From a bacterium (lineage in GTDB: Bacteria > Cyanobacteriota > Vampirovibrionia > Gastranaerophilales > Gastranaerophilaceae): a DNA stretch of 64,000 bases. The notes beneath the pieces were generated by a model. That model did not search any database. It saw nothing but the letters and a program-made list of their open reading frames with translations, and had not been told where the DNA came from. Position numbers and translations under genes: made by a program. Positions 8,018 through 17,324 of this stretch are shown piece by piece; position 1 is the first letter of the stretch, and the number at the start of each line of letters is the position of its first letter. The DNA lies in contig JAFUEV010000042.1 of the NCBI GenBank assembly GCA_017470245.1, forward strand, positions 18,109 to 82,108. The letters run 5' to 3'.

Positions 8018-9229
8018 ATGAACGGTGTCGGCAGATTTTCTCCTAATGATGATTATAATATTAACAACCCTAATGAAATAAAATCCACATATAAAAAAGA
8101 TGATATAGATTTGGAAGATATAAGTATATTATATTCAACAACCAAAACTGAAGACAAAAGAACAACCTTTAATGAAACATTTTCAATGTTAAATGAATAT
8201 GATTCAAAACAAGGTTCACAATTTCTTGCAGGTTTAAAGGAAAATAAGCAGGAATTAATGTCTCGTTTAGGAATAACCGATGAGCAATACGATACTTTGG
8301 CTTGTACTGCCTTGGCTCTTGCAAGTCAAGAAACAGGCATGGGCGAAGAAAAAGGCTATGTCGGAGAAAATACAGGCATAGGCAGTTTGGCAAGAGGAGT
8401 AGGAAAATGGTTTTCTACAACTTTTAAAGGTGATTCATCTGCTTCTTCAGGACTTACTCAAATGAAAATTTTTGATTTTATGAAATCGGACAGTTTTCCT
8501 GAAGAATATAAAATGATATTAAAAGATATGGGCATACAAGCAAAGGGAATATCGTCAAATAACTTGTATAAAAATCCTGATAAAGCTGCAATTGCAACAA
8601 TTGTAGTATTAAAATCCATAAATGATAATTATCAAAATTATACGGAAATGCTACGCAATGAGCACGATAAATTGGCTCAGGAAATAGCAGAAACACCTGA
8701 AAAAAGACAGGAACTTGAAGATAAAGGAAACGAACTTTTAGACAACATATTGCAAATATATAAAAATGCACCTGATGACCAAAAAGTTGAAATAAGAAAC
8801 AGTTTTAAAATGTGGTTGTTGGCTAAAAACGGTTCTAAAACAGGCGATAAAGTTGATAAAGGATATAATGAAGAAGAAAATTTGAATAAATTAAACAGTA
8901 TTTTATCAAATAATTCTGAAAACTTTGAACCAATAACTGAAGAAGAACTTCACTTTATCAGATATGCACTGACGGCTGAGGGTAAAGAAATGAGTCCTGT
9001 TGAATATATGGCATACGGCTGGAATAAAGGTACGGAAGGTACAGGTATGCAATTAGACAGAACTCTTGCAGATAAAGTCGGAACAATTTTATATAATCCT
9101 GAGGATTTTGACTATGACCAATTTACAACTAACGTTGCAACACTGGCTGAAAAATATGCAAACCAATCTGTTGGAGAAAACAGTTTAGATATAATGAATG
9201 ATGCGTTACTGGATGACTTTGAATGGTAG
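8018..9229 (+). CDS. Lysozyme/lytic-transglycosylase-like protein, unassigned
   Basis: A 403-aa protein with no signal peptide. Residues about 95-155 contain LASQETGMG (Glu105) followed by a GDSSASSGLTQMK segment, resembling the catalytic Glu plus S-x-G-x-x-Q pattern of goose-type lysozymes and soluble lytic transglycosylases. A second segment, YMAYGWNKGTEG, near residue 330, recalls the N-terminal/C-terminal lobes of such folds. The N-terminus is disordered and Asp/Asn-rich. If it acts on peptidoglycan, export would need a non-Sec route. Standing alone between bioF and a strong terminator, it appears monocistronic. The fold call is inference. Confidence 0.5.
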   Translation: MNGVGRFSPNDDYNINNPNEIKSTYKKDDIDLEDISILYSTTKTEDKRTTFNETFSMLNEYDSKQGSQFLAGLKENKQELMSRLGITDEQYDTLACTALALASQETGMGEEKGYVGENTGIGSLARGVGKWFSTTFKGDSSASSGLTQMKIFDFMKSDSFPEEYKMILKDMGIQAKGISSNNLYKNPDKAAIATIVVLKSINDNYQNYTEMLRNEHDKLAQEIAETPEKRQELEDKGNELLDNILQIYKNAPDDQKVEIRNSFKMWLLAKNGSKTGDKVDKGYNEEENLNKLNSILSNNSENFEPITEEELHFIRYALTAEGKEMSPVEYMAYGWNKGTEGTGMQLDRTLADKVGTILYNPEDFDYDQFTTNVATLAEKYANQSVGENSLDIMNDALLDDFEW

Positions 9230-9251
9230 ATGGTTTGTTAAAACGCAAAAT

Positions 9252-9286
9252 AAAATGGTATAGCTTGTAAGTTATACCATTTTTTA
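9252..9286 (+). terminator. Intrinsic terminator
   Basis: AATGGTATA...TATACCATT forms a 9-bp stem extended by A/T pairs and followed by a T-run, 23 bases after the stop codon of the gene at 8018-9229. Confidence 0.85.
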
Positions 9287-9371
9287 TTATTTACACTCTA
9301 TATATGATTAAAAAAAACAAATAATCAGATAATATTATTTCGTATGAGAATTTTGGAAAGGTGGAAATAGT

Positions 9372-9851
9372 ATGTCAAATCCTGAAATGAATGTTGAACA
9401 AAGATTTGAACAACGACCAAAAAATGTTAATACCTCTGGACAAGGACCCAATGAAAAAGTTCCGGCGGAAGTTGCAAAGAAATTCAACTGGGGAGCTTTT
9501 TTGTGGGGTTGGATTTGGGGTGTATGTAATGGAGCGTGGATTACATTGATAGGTCTTGCAATTCCTATTGTGATATGTATTATAGGCGCTTCTATGTCGT
9601 CAAAATCATTGGGAAGTTTTCGCATAATATCTAATATTATATGTTTTCCTTTAGCTATTTGGTTTGGTGTAATGGGAAATAAGTGGGCTTGGCAAAATAA
9701 ACGTTACAATAGTATTCAAGAGTTCCATGAAAAACAGAAGAGATGGGTAAAATTTTGGTTCATGATTTTTGGAGGACTATTCCTATTGGGTATATTAGCT
9801 GTATTTCTTTTACCGTTATTAATACATAATAGTGCTTTATTACAACATTAG
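9372..9851 (+). CDS. DUF2628-like small membrane protein
   Basis: A 159-aa integral membrane protein. A hydrophilic 35-residue lead (rich in Asn, Gln and Pro) precedes the aromatic motif KFNWGAFLWGWIWGV, which is the hallmark of the DUF2628 group. Three to four hydrophobic helices follow (about 50-70, 82-100 and 120-145), separated by WAWQNKRYNSIQEF. The family is widespread in Bacteria with no established function. It has a good GGAAAGGTGG ribosome site and is bounded by terminators on both sides, so it is a single-gene unit. Confidence 0.65.
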   Translation: MSNPEMNVEQRFEQRPKNVNTSGQGPNEKVPAEVAKKFNWGAFLWGWIWGVCNGAWITLIGLAIPIVICIIGASMSSKSLGSFRIISNIICFPLAIWFGVMGNKWAWQNKRYNSIQEFHEKQKRWVKFWFMIFGGLFLLGILAVFLLPLLIHNSALLQH

Positions 9852-9874
9852 TACAAAATAACAGAATATATCTG

Positions 9875-9906
9875 AAAAAGAGGAACTTTTAAAGCTCCTC
9901 TTTTTG
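9875..9906 (+). terminator. Intrinsic terminator
   Basis: AAAAAGAGGA...TCCTCTTTTT forms a 10-bp stem ending in a T-run, 24 bases after the DUF2628-like gene. Confidence 0.88.
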
Positions 9907-9991
9907 TTTACAAACTAACAATAAATTAACATAAATATATTTTTCTTTGATAAAATAAAAATGTGTGAGTAATTTGGAATAAAAATAAATT

Positions 9992-11740
9992 ATGGATATA
10001 TTTTCGATTTTTACCTTATGTGGCGGACTCGCTTTCTTCTTGTACGGCATGATTGTGATGTCTTCAGGGTTAGAAAAAATATCAGGCGGCAAACTGGAGA
10101 AACTTCTTGAACAATTAACCTCAAATCCGGTAAAAGGTTTCCTCGTCGGTATCGGTATGACAATAGCCGTTCAAAGTTCATCAGCCGTATCCGTTATGTT
10201 GGTTGGTTTTGTAAATTCGGGAATAATGAAACTTGCACAAACCATAGCAATAACACTGGGGTCTAATATCGGGACAACTGCAACTTCTTGGATTTTAAGT
10301 TTATCAGGTATTCAAAGTACAAATTTCTTTTTAAGACTTCTAAAACCTGAATCTTTCTCCCCTATATTGGCTTTAATCGGTGTTATTTTATTAATGACAA
10401 CAAAAAATAATTATTCAAGAAGAAAACCTATCGGCTCATTTATGATAGGTTTTGCTGTATTAATGTTCGGAATGGGTTTAATGTCATCATCAATGGCACC
10501 GCTTGCTAATGACCCTAATTTCACAAAGATACTTACTCTATTCCATAATCCTATTTTAGGTTTGTTTGTAGGGCTTATTGTTACTGCTATAATTCAAAGT
10601 TCTGCTGCGTCAGTCGGTATGTTACAAGCTTTATCTCTAACAGGCAGTATCTCTTATGCTGTCGCTGCACCTATTATTGCAGGTCAAAACATAGGAACAT
10701 GCGTTACTGCTTTGTTATCAAGTATTGGTGTTAATACAAATGCAAAAAAAGTTGCGGCAATGCATATTGTTTTCAATATAACAGGGGCTATAGCTTTCTT
10801 AATTATTTATGAATTTTTTATTCATTTATTTAACCCCCTATCAGGTATTGCAAATCCATTTGGTATTGCAATTATTCACACAGTATACAATGTTGTTACT
10901 GTAATTGTTTGTTTCCCACTTAGTAAAATTTTATTAGCACTTGTAAACAAATTAATAAAGGATACGGAAGAAAATCAAGAGGTAATACTTGACGAACGTT
11001 TACTTTTAAATCCCTCAATTGCAATTGCACAATGTTATAAAACAACAGGGAATATGGCACAAATAACACGAGAAACATTATCTCTTTCGGTTAGAATGCT
11101 TAAACAGTATAATGTAAAGGCTGCTGAGGTTATAACAAAAAATGAAGCATTAATTGATAAATATCAAGATACTTTAGAAACATTCTTACAAAAACTTTCT
11201 GCACGTGAACTTTCGGAAGAAGATAGTAACAGAATTTCTCAACTTGTACTTTCTATTTCCGATTTTGAAAAAATTGCGGATCATTCAATTAACATTTTAA
11301 ATATAGCGACAAAAGTTCATAAAAAAGAATGGACACTTACTCCTGAAACGATAGATGAACTTAAAAAAGTCGTTAATGCTGTAAAAGAAGTATTTGATAT
11401 AACTTTAAATGCTTTTATTTTTCAAGATATGAACTATGCATATCAGGTAGAACCTTTAGAACAAATTGTTGATGATATTTCTTATTATGCAAGAAAAAAT
11501 CATATAAAACGTGTAAAACAGGCAAAAGCACATATTAAAAGAGGTTTTGTATATGCAGAAATTCTCAATGATTTGGAAAGAATTTCCGACCATTGTTCAA
11601 ATATTGCAACAAACATGATTCAATCAATGAATTCTGATATTCCTAAACATGTATTGAAAAACAGGCTAAAAACAGAAAACGGAAAATATTCTGCAGAAAT
11701 TGAAGAATTTAGAAATAAATATGCAATAGAACGTATGTAA
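9992..11740 (+). CDS. Na+/phosphate cotransporter with C-terminal PhoU-like domain
   Basis: A 582-aa NptA/YjbB-family transporter. Two inverted Na/Pi-cotransporter repeats carry the family QSSSA-type motifs (VQSSSAVSV near residue 67 and IIQSSAASV near 205) and GSNIGTT/GQNIGTC loops, within eight to ten membrane helices up to about residue 320. A cytoplasmic helical domain (residues 345-560) resembles PhoU and may tie transport to phosphate status. It is followed 48 bp later by the heptose kinase gene. Direction of transport (uptake versus efflux, as proposed for YjbB) cannot be told from sequence. Confidence 0.9.
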   Translation: MDIFSIFTLCGGLAFFLYGMIVMSSGLEKISGGKLEKLLEQLTSNPVKGFLVGIGMTIAVQSSSAVSVMLVGFVNSGIMKLAQTIAITLGSNIGTTATSWILSLSGIQSTNFFLRLLKPESFSPILALIGVILLMTTKNNYSRRKPIGSFMIGFAVLMFGMGLMSSSMAPLANDPNFTKILTLFHNPILGLFVGLIVTAIIQSSAASVGMLQALSLTGSISYAVAAPIIAGQNIGTCVTALLSSIGVNTNAKKVAAMHIVFNITGAIAFLIIYEFFIHLFNPLSGIANPFGIAIIHTVYNVVTVIVCFPLSKILLALVNKLIKDTEENQEVILDERLLLNPSIAIAQCYKTTGNMAQITRETLSLSVRMLKQYNVKAAEVITKNEALIDKYQDTLETFLQKLSARELSEEDSNRISQLVLSISDFEKIADHSINILNIATKVHKKEWTLTPETIDELKKVVNAVKEVFDITLNAFIFQDMNYAYQVEPLEQIVDDISYYARKNHIKRVKQAKAHIKRGFVYAEILNDLERISDHCSNIATNMIQSMNSDIPKHVLKNRLKTENGKYSAEIEEFRNKYAIERM

Positions 11741-11788
11741 TTATTTGTGATACTATAGAAATACAGATTAGGATTTGGAGTTCAATAA

Positions 11789-12808
11789 ATGTTTACTGCG
11801 GATAAAGATGAATTAATAAAAGGAATTGAAAATCTTTCTCAACCCTCTGTTCTTGTTATAGGTGATATGGCAATCGATGAAATGATATACGGTTCCACTG
11901 ACAGAATAAGTAGAGAAGCTCCTGTTCTGATTTTAAGACACTATAATACAAAAATAATTCTTGGTGCGGCATCAAATGCGGCACACAATATAGCTACTTT
12001 GAACAAAGGAAAAGTCAGTGTAATTGGTATTATCGGTAATGATTATTACGCACCTATTCTTTTAAATACGTTTAAAGAAGCAGGCATTAATACAGAATAT
12101 ATGGTAGAGGATGAAACACGAGCAACTACCGTAAAAACAAGAATATCCGGTTCGTGTTCTCAATCATTAACACAGCAAATAGTAAGAATAGACAGAGAAA
12201 CAATCGCTAAATTGTCTGTCGAAACAGAACAAAAAGTCATAAAACAAATGGAAATAGCAATTCCTAAACATGATGCAATTATCTTATCTGACTATAACAT
12301 AGGATTGCTTACTGATAAAGTCATAAGTAAAGCAATAGAACTTGCAAAAAAATATAATAAAATAATAGTAGTTGATTCTCAAAAAGATTTAGACAGATTT
12401 CAAGGTGTTACGTCAATGACACCAAATCAACCCGATAGTGAAAAATTTGTAGGCTTTTTTATTAAAGATACAAATACTCTTGAAAAAGCAGGAAAAGAAA
12501 TGCTTAAAAAGACAAAAGCAGATTCTGCTCTCATTACCTTAGGCGGTGAAGGAATGGCTTTATTTGAACAAAACGGTAATTTTGAAAAAATTCCTGTATT
12601 TAATAAAACTGATGTTTTTGATGTAACAGGTGCCGGTGATACCGTTGTTGCTGTTTATACACTTGCAATGGCTTCCGGGTTGAGTAAAAAGAATGCTGCA
12701 ATACTTGGTAATTTAGCTGCAAGTATTGTTATAAGAAGTTTTGGCTGCGCTACAACAACTAAAGAAGAATTAATTCAAACAATTAAGCAAATGGATTTTA
12801 TACTATAA
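11789..12808 (+). CDS. D-glycero-beta-D-manno-heptose-7-phosphate kinase (HldE N-domain/RfaE1 type)
   Basis: A PfkB-fold sugar kinase, 339 aa. The N-terminal VLVIGDMAIDEMIYG and the GGAASNAA-like segment (LGAASNAAHNIA) match RfaE1/HldE, and VTGAGDT (279-285) holds the catalytic Asp284. It phosphorylates C1 of heptose 7-phosphate on the way to ADP-heptose for the lipopolysaccharide inner core. The nucleotidyltransferase half of bifunctional HldE is absent, so a separate HldC/RfaE2 is expected elsewhere. Co-directional envelope genes follow. A related carbohydrate kinase activity cannot be excluded. Confidence 0.8.
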   Translation: MFTADKDELIKGIENLSQPSVLVIGDMAIDEMIYGSTDRISREAPVLILRHYNTKIILGAASNAAHNIATLNKGKVSVIGIIGNDYYAPILLNTFKEAGINTEYMVEDETRATTVKTRISGSCSQSLTQQIVRIDRETIAKLSVETEQKVIKQMEIAIPKHDAIILSDYNIGLLTDKVISKAIELAKKYNKIIVVDSQKDLDRFQGVTSMTPNQPDSEKFVGFFIKDTNTLEKAGKEMLKKTKADSALITLGGEGMALFEQNGNFEKIPVFNKTDVFDVTGAGDTVVAVYTLAMASGLSKKNAAILGNLAASIVIRSFGCATTTKEELIQTIKQMDFIL

Positions 12809-12832
12809 CGATAAAATAATATTGGGGGATAT

Positions 12833-13393
12833 ATGAATATTTTTAAAAAATTAAAATTAACTGATTATTTAATCATATTGGCAATAATAATTCTTGTTAC
12901 TGTAGGTACATTAGCTGTATTTAAAAAGAAAAATTTTTCTAATCTTCCTGTTGAAAAAGAAGTTAAAATCCAATTTGATGTATTTTTCAGGGGCGTAACG
13001 ATATCAACACCTGAATCACCGTTCCAAATCGGAGATGATGCATTCATAACAATAAGAAACGTTCCTTATACAAAATTGAAAATAGTTGATATGGATGGTC
13101 AACCGAGAATGACTTATGTTCCGGCTAAAAACCAATTAGGTGTTGCTCCTACGGTAGATGTTTCTATGCCAAATTTGTTTGATTTTATTGTAAAACTTGA
13201 AGATACGGCAAAGAAAACACCTGATGGATATGTCGCAGGCGGAAATAAAATTAAAATGGGTATTCCTGTTGTCATAGAAGGTGAAAAGTATAAATATCAA
13301 GGTACTATTTCAAATGTTTATGAAGTAGAAGATGAAAAAACTTCCGAAGAAGAATCTTCAGAAGAAGCACCCGTTGAAGAAGTTAAAGAATAA
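12833..13393 (+). CDS. DUF4330-family membrane-anchored protein
   Basis: A 186-aa protein with a single N-terminal membrane segment (LIILAIIILVTVGTLAVF, about 13-30), an extracytoplasmic beta-rich domain and a low-complexity acidic Glu/Ser tail from residue 165. The arrangement and the KLKLTDYLIIL lead match DUF4330, a family typical of Cyanobacteria. The function is unknown. Its stop overlaps the start of the next gene (TAATG), so it is translationally coupled to the O-antigen-ligase-like protein, a pairing that supports a shared envelope role. Confidence 0.7.
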   Translation: MNIFKKLKLTDYLIILAIIILVTVGTLAVFKKKNFSNLPVEKEVKIQFDVFFRGVTISTPESPFQIGDDAFITIRNVPYTKLKIVDMDGQPRMTYVPAKNQLGVAPTVDVSMPNLFDFIVKLEDTAKKTPDGYVAGGNKIKMGIPVVIEGEKYKYQGTISNVYEVEDEKTSEEESSEEAPVEEVKE

Positions 13394-14763
13394 TGAAAAT
13401 TTTAGAATCAAAAATATTTGATATTATAAACAATATACTTTCGTTTATACAGGTAAAAACTGACTTAATAAGGCAGAATAGTTATATTTTCGCAAATATA
13501 GATGTTTTTATTTTACTTGCAATAGTTGCAACATATATAGTTTCAACATTTGGTACAACAGAACAGATAGGAATGATATCATTTGTAGTTCCTATATTAG
13601 TGGTAATAAAAGTATTAATTACAAAAGGCGAAAAAATTGAACTTGAACATTGTAATTTTTGGCTTTTAATGTATTTGATAATTTGTTTTATAACTAATTT
13701 TACGTCATCTATGCCTTTTCAAAGTCTTTATGGTTTTATGAAAACGCTTATATATTTTGCTTTTTATTTCGCTTTATGCCAGTTCTTAAAGTCTAATAAA
13801 CATTATATAACTGTTATATTATTCGTGATAGCAGCAATAATGAGCGTTGAAAGCATTATAGGGCTTGTTCAAAATGCTGCGGGAGTAGAAAATATATCAA
13901 CTTGGCAAGATACAAGTTATGTAAATCCGGAAGATGTGCTTGCAAGAGTATACGGAACATTAAAACCATATAATCCGAACTTATTCGGTGGGTATTTAAT
14001 TGCCGGTTTTACTTCTATTATTGCAATATGTGCTTTACATTTTAAAAATAAAAATTTTCTATCGGCAATAATAGCTTTAACTTTTACATTTATAATTGCA
14101 CTTTGTATATTCTTAACAGGATGCAGAGGAGCATATCTTGCACTATTTGTAATCATATTAACAATATTATTTGCATCATTTCAAATAATATTCTTTGATT
14201 TTAATAATAACAGAATAAAAAGATTATGGAAATATATAACCGGTGCGTTTATAGTGGGTGGAACAGCATTTATGTTGTTAAACCACGGTATATTTCATCG
14301 TTTAATGTCTATTTTTATCTTGAGAGGTGATTCTTCAACATCGTTTAGAATGAATGTATATAATTCTGCCATTCAAATGTTTCAAGATAATCCTATTTGC
14401 GGTATAGGAGTCGGGAATAAGGTATTCAGAGAAATATACGGCTTGTATATGTTGTCAGGTTTTGATGCATTGAGTTGTTATTGTGTATTTTTGGAAATGG
14501 CTGTTGAAAGCGGAATTTTTGCACTGATTGCATATTTATTATTTATAGGGAATTTATTATTTAACGGAATAAAAACATTTATAACTTCAAAAGAGTTGGC
14601 TGGTAAAATTATTATTTTCGCTACAACTGCTGCAATATTGGCAGTAATGTTGCACGGTTTATTTGATACTGTATATTTCAGACCTCAAATTCAATACATA
14701 TTTTGGACAATGGCTGCAATATTAACAACTATGGTAAGAAAAACGGTCAGTATTGAAAAATAG
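13393..14763 (+). CDS. O-antigen ligase/IctB-family membrane protein
   Basis: A polytopic protein of 456 aa with about ten hydrophobic helices. The central periplasmic loop with RVYGTLKPYNPNLFGGYL (near 180-200) and the LTGCRGAYLAL helix are signatures of the O-antigen ligase (Wzy_C) superfamily in its cyanobacterial IctB branch. Superfamily members polymerise or attach glycans using lipid-linked donors; the name IctB comes from an older bicarbonate-transport proposal. The overlap with the DUF4330 gene and downstream signal peptidase suggest an envelope operon. Confidence 0.75.
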   Translation: MKILESKIFDIINNILSFIQVKTDLIRQNSYIFANIDVFILLAIVATYIVSTFGTTEQIGMISFVVPILVVIKVLITKGEKIELEHCNFWLLMYLIICFITNFTSSMPFQSLYGFMKTLIYFAFYFALCQFLKSNKHYITVILFVIAAIMSVESIIGLVQNAAGVENISTWQDTSYVNPEDVLARVYGTLKPYNPNLFGGYLIAGFTSIIAICALHFKNKNFLSAIIALTFTFIIALCIFLTGCRGAYLALFVIILTILFASFQIIFFDFNNNRIKRLWKYITGAFIVGGTAFMLLNHGIFHRLMSIFILRGDSSTSFRMNVYNSAIQMFQDNPICGIGVGNKVFREIYGLYMLSGFDALSCYCVFLEMAVESGIFALIAYLLFIGNLLFNGIKTFITSKELAGKIIIFATTAAILAVMLHGLFDTVYFRPQIQYIFWTMAAILTTMVRKTVSIEK

Positions 14764-14809
14764 CATTATTTGTTAAATAATGAAAAATGTACAAAACGGA
14801 GTTTTTTGG

Positions 14810-15589
14810 ATGAAAAAAATCGGAGAAATGACAAGTGAAGAGTTTAAGGAAGCTCTATCAGTAATATTAAAATATAAAGAAGAAAAAAAAGAAGAAGAGA
14901 AACCTCAAACTAATTCAATTGATGAATTTAAGCAAAATATTGAGAATTTTAAGAATTTTTTATCCGAGCCGTTAACTCAGGAAGTATTTATAAGACGTGG
15001 AAAAAAAGTTAAAAGCTGGATATGGGAGCTTGTTTCGACGATAGTTTTTGTACTTGTAGCAGTAATTATAATAAGATATTTTATTGCAGAAATTCGCTGG
15101 ATACCTTCAGGCTCAATGAGACCTACGTTAATAGAAGGTGACAGAGTGGTAGTAAACAGATTTTCCAGATTTTTTACTCTCCCCCAACGTGGTGATATAA
15201 TGATTTTCTATCCTCCTGAAGAGAAATTGGAAAATACCTTCGGAAAAGTAATGAGTCGTTTAATCGGCATAGGTTGTAAAGATATAGCTTATATAAAAAG
15301 AGTAATCGGATTGCCCGGTGATAAGTTTGAAATTAAGCAGGATGATAGAGGTGTTTCAACTGTATATATTAATGATGAGCCCCTCAATGAACCATATATA
15401 AAGAATCCTTTGGAATATCCCGAATGTACGGAAAATATGTTGTGTGGTCCGATATATATACCTGAAGGACAATATTTTATGATGGGCGATAATCGTGGTA
15501 ATTCCAGAGATAGCAGATATTGGGGCTTATTACCTCAAGACAGATTTATAGGTAAAGCTATAATTATAGCAAGAATTAATAAATTATAA
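14810..15589 (+). CDS. lepB: Signal peptidase I
   Basis: Cleaves signal peptides from Sec/Tat-exported proteins at the outer face of the inner membrane. The start at 14810 is chosen because CGGAG sits 8 bases before it; an ATG 30 bases upstream lacks such a site. The product is 259 aa: a cytoplasmic coiled Lys/Glu-rich N-terminus, one membrane helix (about 75-95), then box B with the catalytic SGSMRPT (Ser102), the Lys163 general base in YIKRVIG, and box E GDNRGNSRDSR. It overlaps tail-to-tail by 6 bp with the prenyl synthase gene. Confidence 0.95.
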   Translation: MKKIGEMTSEEFKEALSVILKYKEEKKEEEKPQTNSIDEFKQNIENFKNFLSEPLTQEVFIRRGKKVKSWIWELVSTIVFVLVAVIIIRYFIAEIRWIPSGSMRPTLIEGDRVVVNRFSRFFTLPQRGDIMIFYPPEEKLENTFGKVMSRLIGIGCKDIAYIKRVIGLPGDKFEIKQDDRGVSTVYINDEPLNEPYIKNPLEYPECTENMLCGPIYIPEGQYFMMGDNRGNSRDSRYWGLLPQDRFIGKAIIIARINKL

Positions 15590-16474
15590 ATTTAGATTTG
15601 TAAGCCTGATAATTTCTTGTTTATATTCGTTATCTTTAATGAAATCAATTGATTCTATTGCATTATTAACATATTGCTTTATCAATAACTGTGTTTTTTT
15701 AATAATTTCGTCATTATTTATTATCAATTCTTTTATTTTGTCGTGAGAAAGACTTTCAATATTTTTATGTTGTTCGTTTAAAAAAATTACAGGTGCAGTA
15801 TAGATTCCATTATCAATATCACTCATAATTGGTTTTGTTGGGTCTGTCTTTAATATATTCATCAAATCATCTTTAATTTGAAATGCGATACCAAAATTTT
15901 GAGCGAAATTAAAGAGATTAATTTTGTGTTCATTGTCAATTAACATTGCAAGGGAAACAAGCGGTGCTTTAAAGAGTTCTGCTGTTTTATATTCTGATTT
16001 TTTAATGTATTCATTCATTGTTGGGAGTTTGCCTATGGCAAAATTTTGGTTTATTTCTCCTTTGCACATTAAGTATAACGATTGAGAGAATGTATCTATA
16101 ATTTCTGTTTTTGAACATTTTACAAGTTCTTTTAATGCGATAGAAAGTAAAATATCACCTGCAAGAACGCTAAGACTGTTACCCAATTTATAATTAAGTG
16201 AAATTTTGCCTCGTCTTGTTTGTGCATCATCAAGAATATCATCATGAACAAGGGTTGAATTGTGGATAAGTTCCACTGCACAAGCCAAATGATAAATTTT
16301 TTCATCGACATCAAATCCGAGTGCTTTTGTAAAAAGAAAAACTAAAGAAGGTCGTATTCTTTTTGATTTTGAAGATAAATAGTCGCTGATATCTGAAGCA
16401 ATATTATTATTTTTGTCGGAGAGAGTTTCTATAATTAGTTCGTTTAAGTTATTTAGCTCTTTTTGTATTAACAT
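15584..16474 (-). CDS. Polyprenyl diphosphate synthase (GGPPS/octaprenyl type)
   Basis: An all-helical isoprenyl synthase of 296 aa that elongates allylic diphosphates with isopentenyl diphosphate. The first Asp-rich motif is DDILD within LVHDDILDDAQTRRG (about 74-88); the second is represented by QIKDDLMNI (near 195). KSKRIRP is the diphosphate-binding region. The chain length cannot be set by eye. The second motif is reduced (DDLMN rather than DDxxD), a feature seen in some long-chain or heterodimeric synthases. It is a single minus-strand gene whose 3' end overlaps lepB. Confidence 0.85.
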   Translation of the reverse strand: MLIQKELNNLNELIIETLSDKNNNIASDISDYLSSKSKRIRPSLVFLFTKALGFDVDEKIYHLACAVELIHNSTLVHDDILDDAQTRRGKISLNYKLGNSLSVLAGDILLSIALKELVKCSKTEIIDTFSQSLYLMCKGEINQNFAIGKLPTMNEYIKKSEYKTAELFKAPLVSLAMLIDNEHKINLFNFAQNFGIAFQIKDDLMNILKTDPTKPIMSDIDNGIYTAPVIFLNEQHKNIESLSHDKIKELIINNDEIIKKTQLLIKQYVNNAIESIDFIKDNEYKQEIIRLTNLNL

Positions 16475-16578
16475 ATTATAAAACTCCCATTAATTCAGAC
16501 ATACTTTATTATAAATACATTAAAGAATAATAACAAATTATTTTTTGTTTTAATTTTAAATATGCAAAGGGTAAAGAG

Positions 16579-16929
16579 ATGAACGTAATAAATCAATATA
16601 GTTCAATAAACAATAAACAGGTAAGTGTTCCTTGTTCAACAGTAAAGGAAAATACAATTAAGACAACAGAATATAAACCGGATGTGTTAGATATTCTAAG
16701 TGAAAAAGTTGTAAAAAGAAAAGATATAACAGATACAGTTACTGTTCCAAGAGCAATATTTAAGGGGTATTTGTGCTTTACGGCAGGAACAGCAATAAAT
16801 GCAATAGCCGGAATGTTGAAAGATAAAGGATTTTCAAAGTATTTAGGAATTGCAGGAAGTTTGGTATCGATATATGGTACATATAACTTTGTAAAACCAT
16901 TTTTAATAAAAGATAAAGAAAATAAATAA
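16579..16929 (+). CDS. Small hypothetical membrane protein, 116 aa
   Basis: No family recognised. The first 60 residues are polar and lead into FKGYLCFTAGTAINAIAGML and YLGIAGSLVSIYGTYNF, two short hydrophobic segments compatible with a helical hairpin in the membrane. Preceded by an AAAGGGTAAAGAG ribosome site. The next small membrane-protein gene begins 56 bases after its stop codon and is likely co-transcribed. Confidence 0.6.
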   Translation: MNVINQYSSINNKQVSVPCSTVKENTIKTTEYKPDVLDILSEKVVKRKDITDTVTVPRAIFKGYLCFTAGTAINAIAGMLKDKGFSKYLGIAGSLVSIYGTYNFVKPFLIKDKENK

Positions 16930-16985
16930 TTGACGAAAATGTGAAAATAAACTATTCTAATATTATTAAAGAAGAGGTTAGAAGA

Positions 16986-17174
16986 ATGAATAAAATAGTT
17001 TCTTTTATAATATTGGTAGTATGTTTAGCTGTTGCATATAAAATAGGGCTTATAAATACGATGATAAATTACATAAATGCATCAATAACAAAAGCGCAGC
17101 AAGAAGAAGTTTATCATAACCCTGATGGTTCTGTAACAACAGTAAGATATAGAAGTTTATTCGGTCCTCGATAA
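16986..17174 (+). CDS. Small exported or membrane-anchored protein, 62 aa
   Basis: The ATG at 16986 is preferred to one at 16941 because AGAGG lies 8 bases upstream and the protein then starts with a canonical hydrophobic leader (MNKIVSFIILVVCLAVAY). After the leader, an amphipathic stretch ends in YHNPDGSVTTVRYRSLFG. It may be a lipid-less membrane anchor or a cleaved small secreted protein. The family is not recognised. It lies just upstream of tRNA-Gly. Confidence 0.6.
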   Translation: MNKIVSFIILVVCLAVAYKIGLINTMINYINASITKAQQEEVYHNPDGSVTTVRYRSLFGPR

Positions 17175-17203
17175 AAAGTAATAAATTTCTTATAAAAAAA
17201 GAC

Positions 17204-17231
17204 TTGAAATAAAAAATTGTGCATGTATAAT
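17204..17231 (+). promoter_or_regulatory. Promoter of tRNA-Gly
   Basis: TTGAAA (17204-17209) and a perfect TATAAT (17226-17231) are spaced 16 bp, ending 17 bases before the tRNA. This is a good sigma-70-type promoter. Confidence 0.7.
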
Positions 17232-17248
17232 TAAATCACTGAGCAAAT

Positions 17249-17320
17249 GCGAGAGTAATTCAGTGGTAGAATGCTTCCTTGCCAAGGAAGATGTCGCGAG
17301 TTCGAGCCTCGTCTCTCGCT
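17249..17320 (+). tRNA. tRNA-Gly (GCC)
   Basis: A full cloverleaf: 7-bp acceptor GCGAGAG/CTCTCGC, D-arm with AGTGGTAGA, anticodon stem CTTCC/GGAAG around the GCC anticodon, and T-arm with GTTCGAG. The discriminator is T and no CCA is encoded. Confidence 0.95.
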
Positions 17321-17324
17321 AATA

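Noticed and set aside
14780..14809. Earlier ATG start of the signal peptidase gene
   Set aside because: It has no ribosome site, whereas the ATG at 14810 has CGGAG at ideal spacing; the extra ten residues are not typical of the family.
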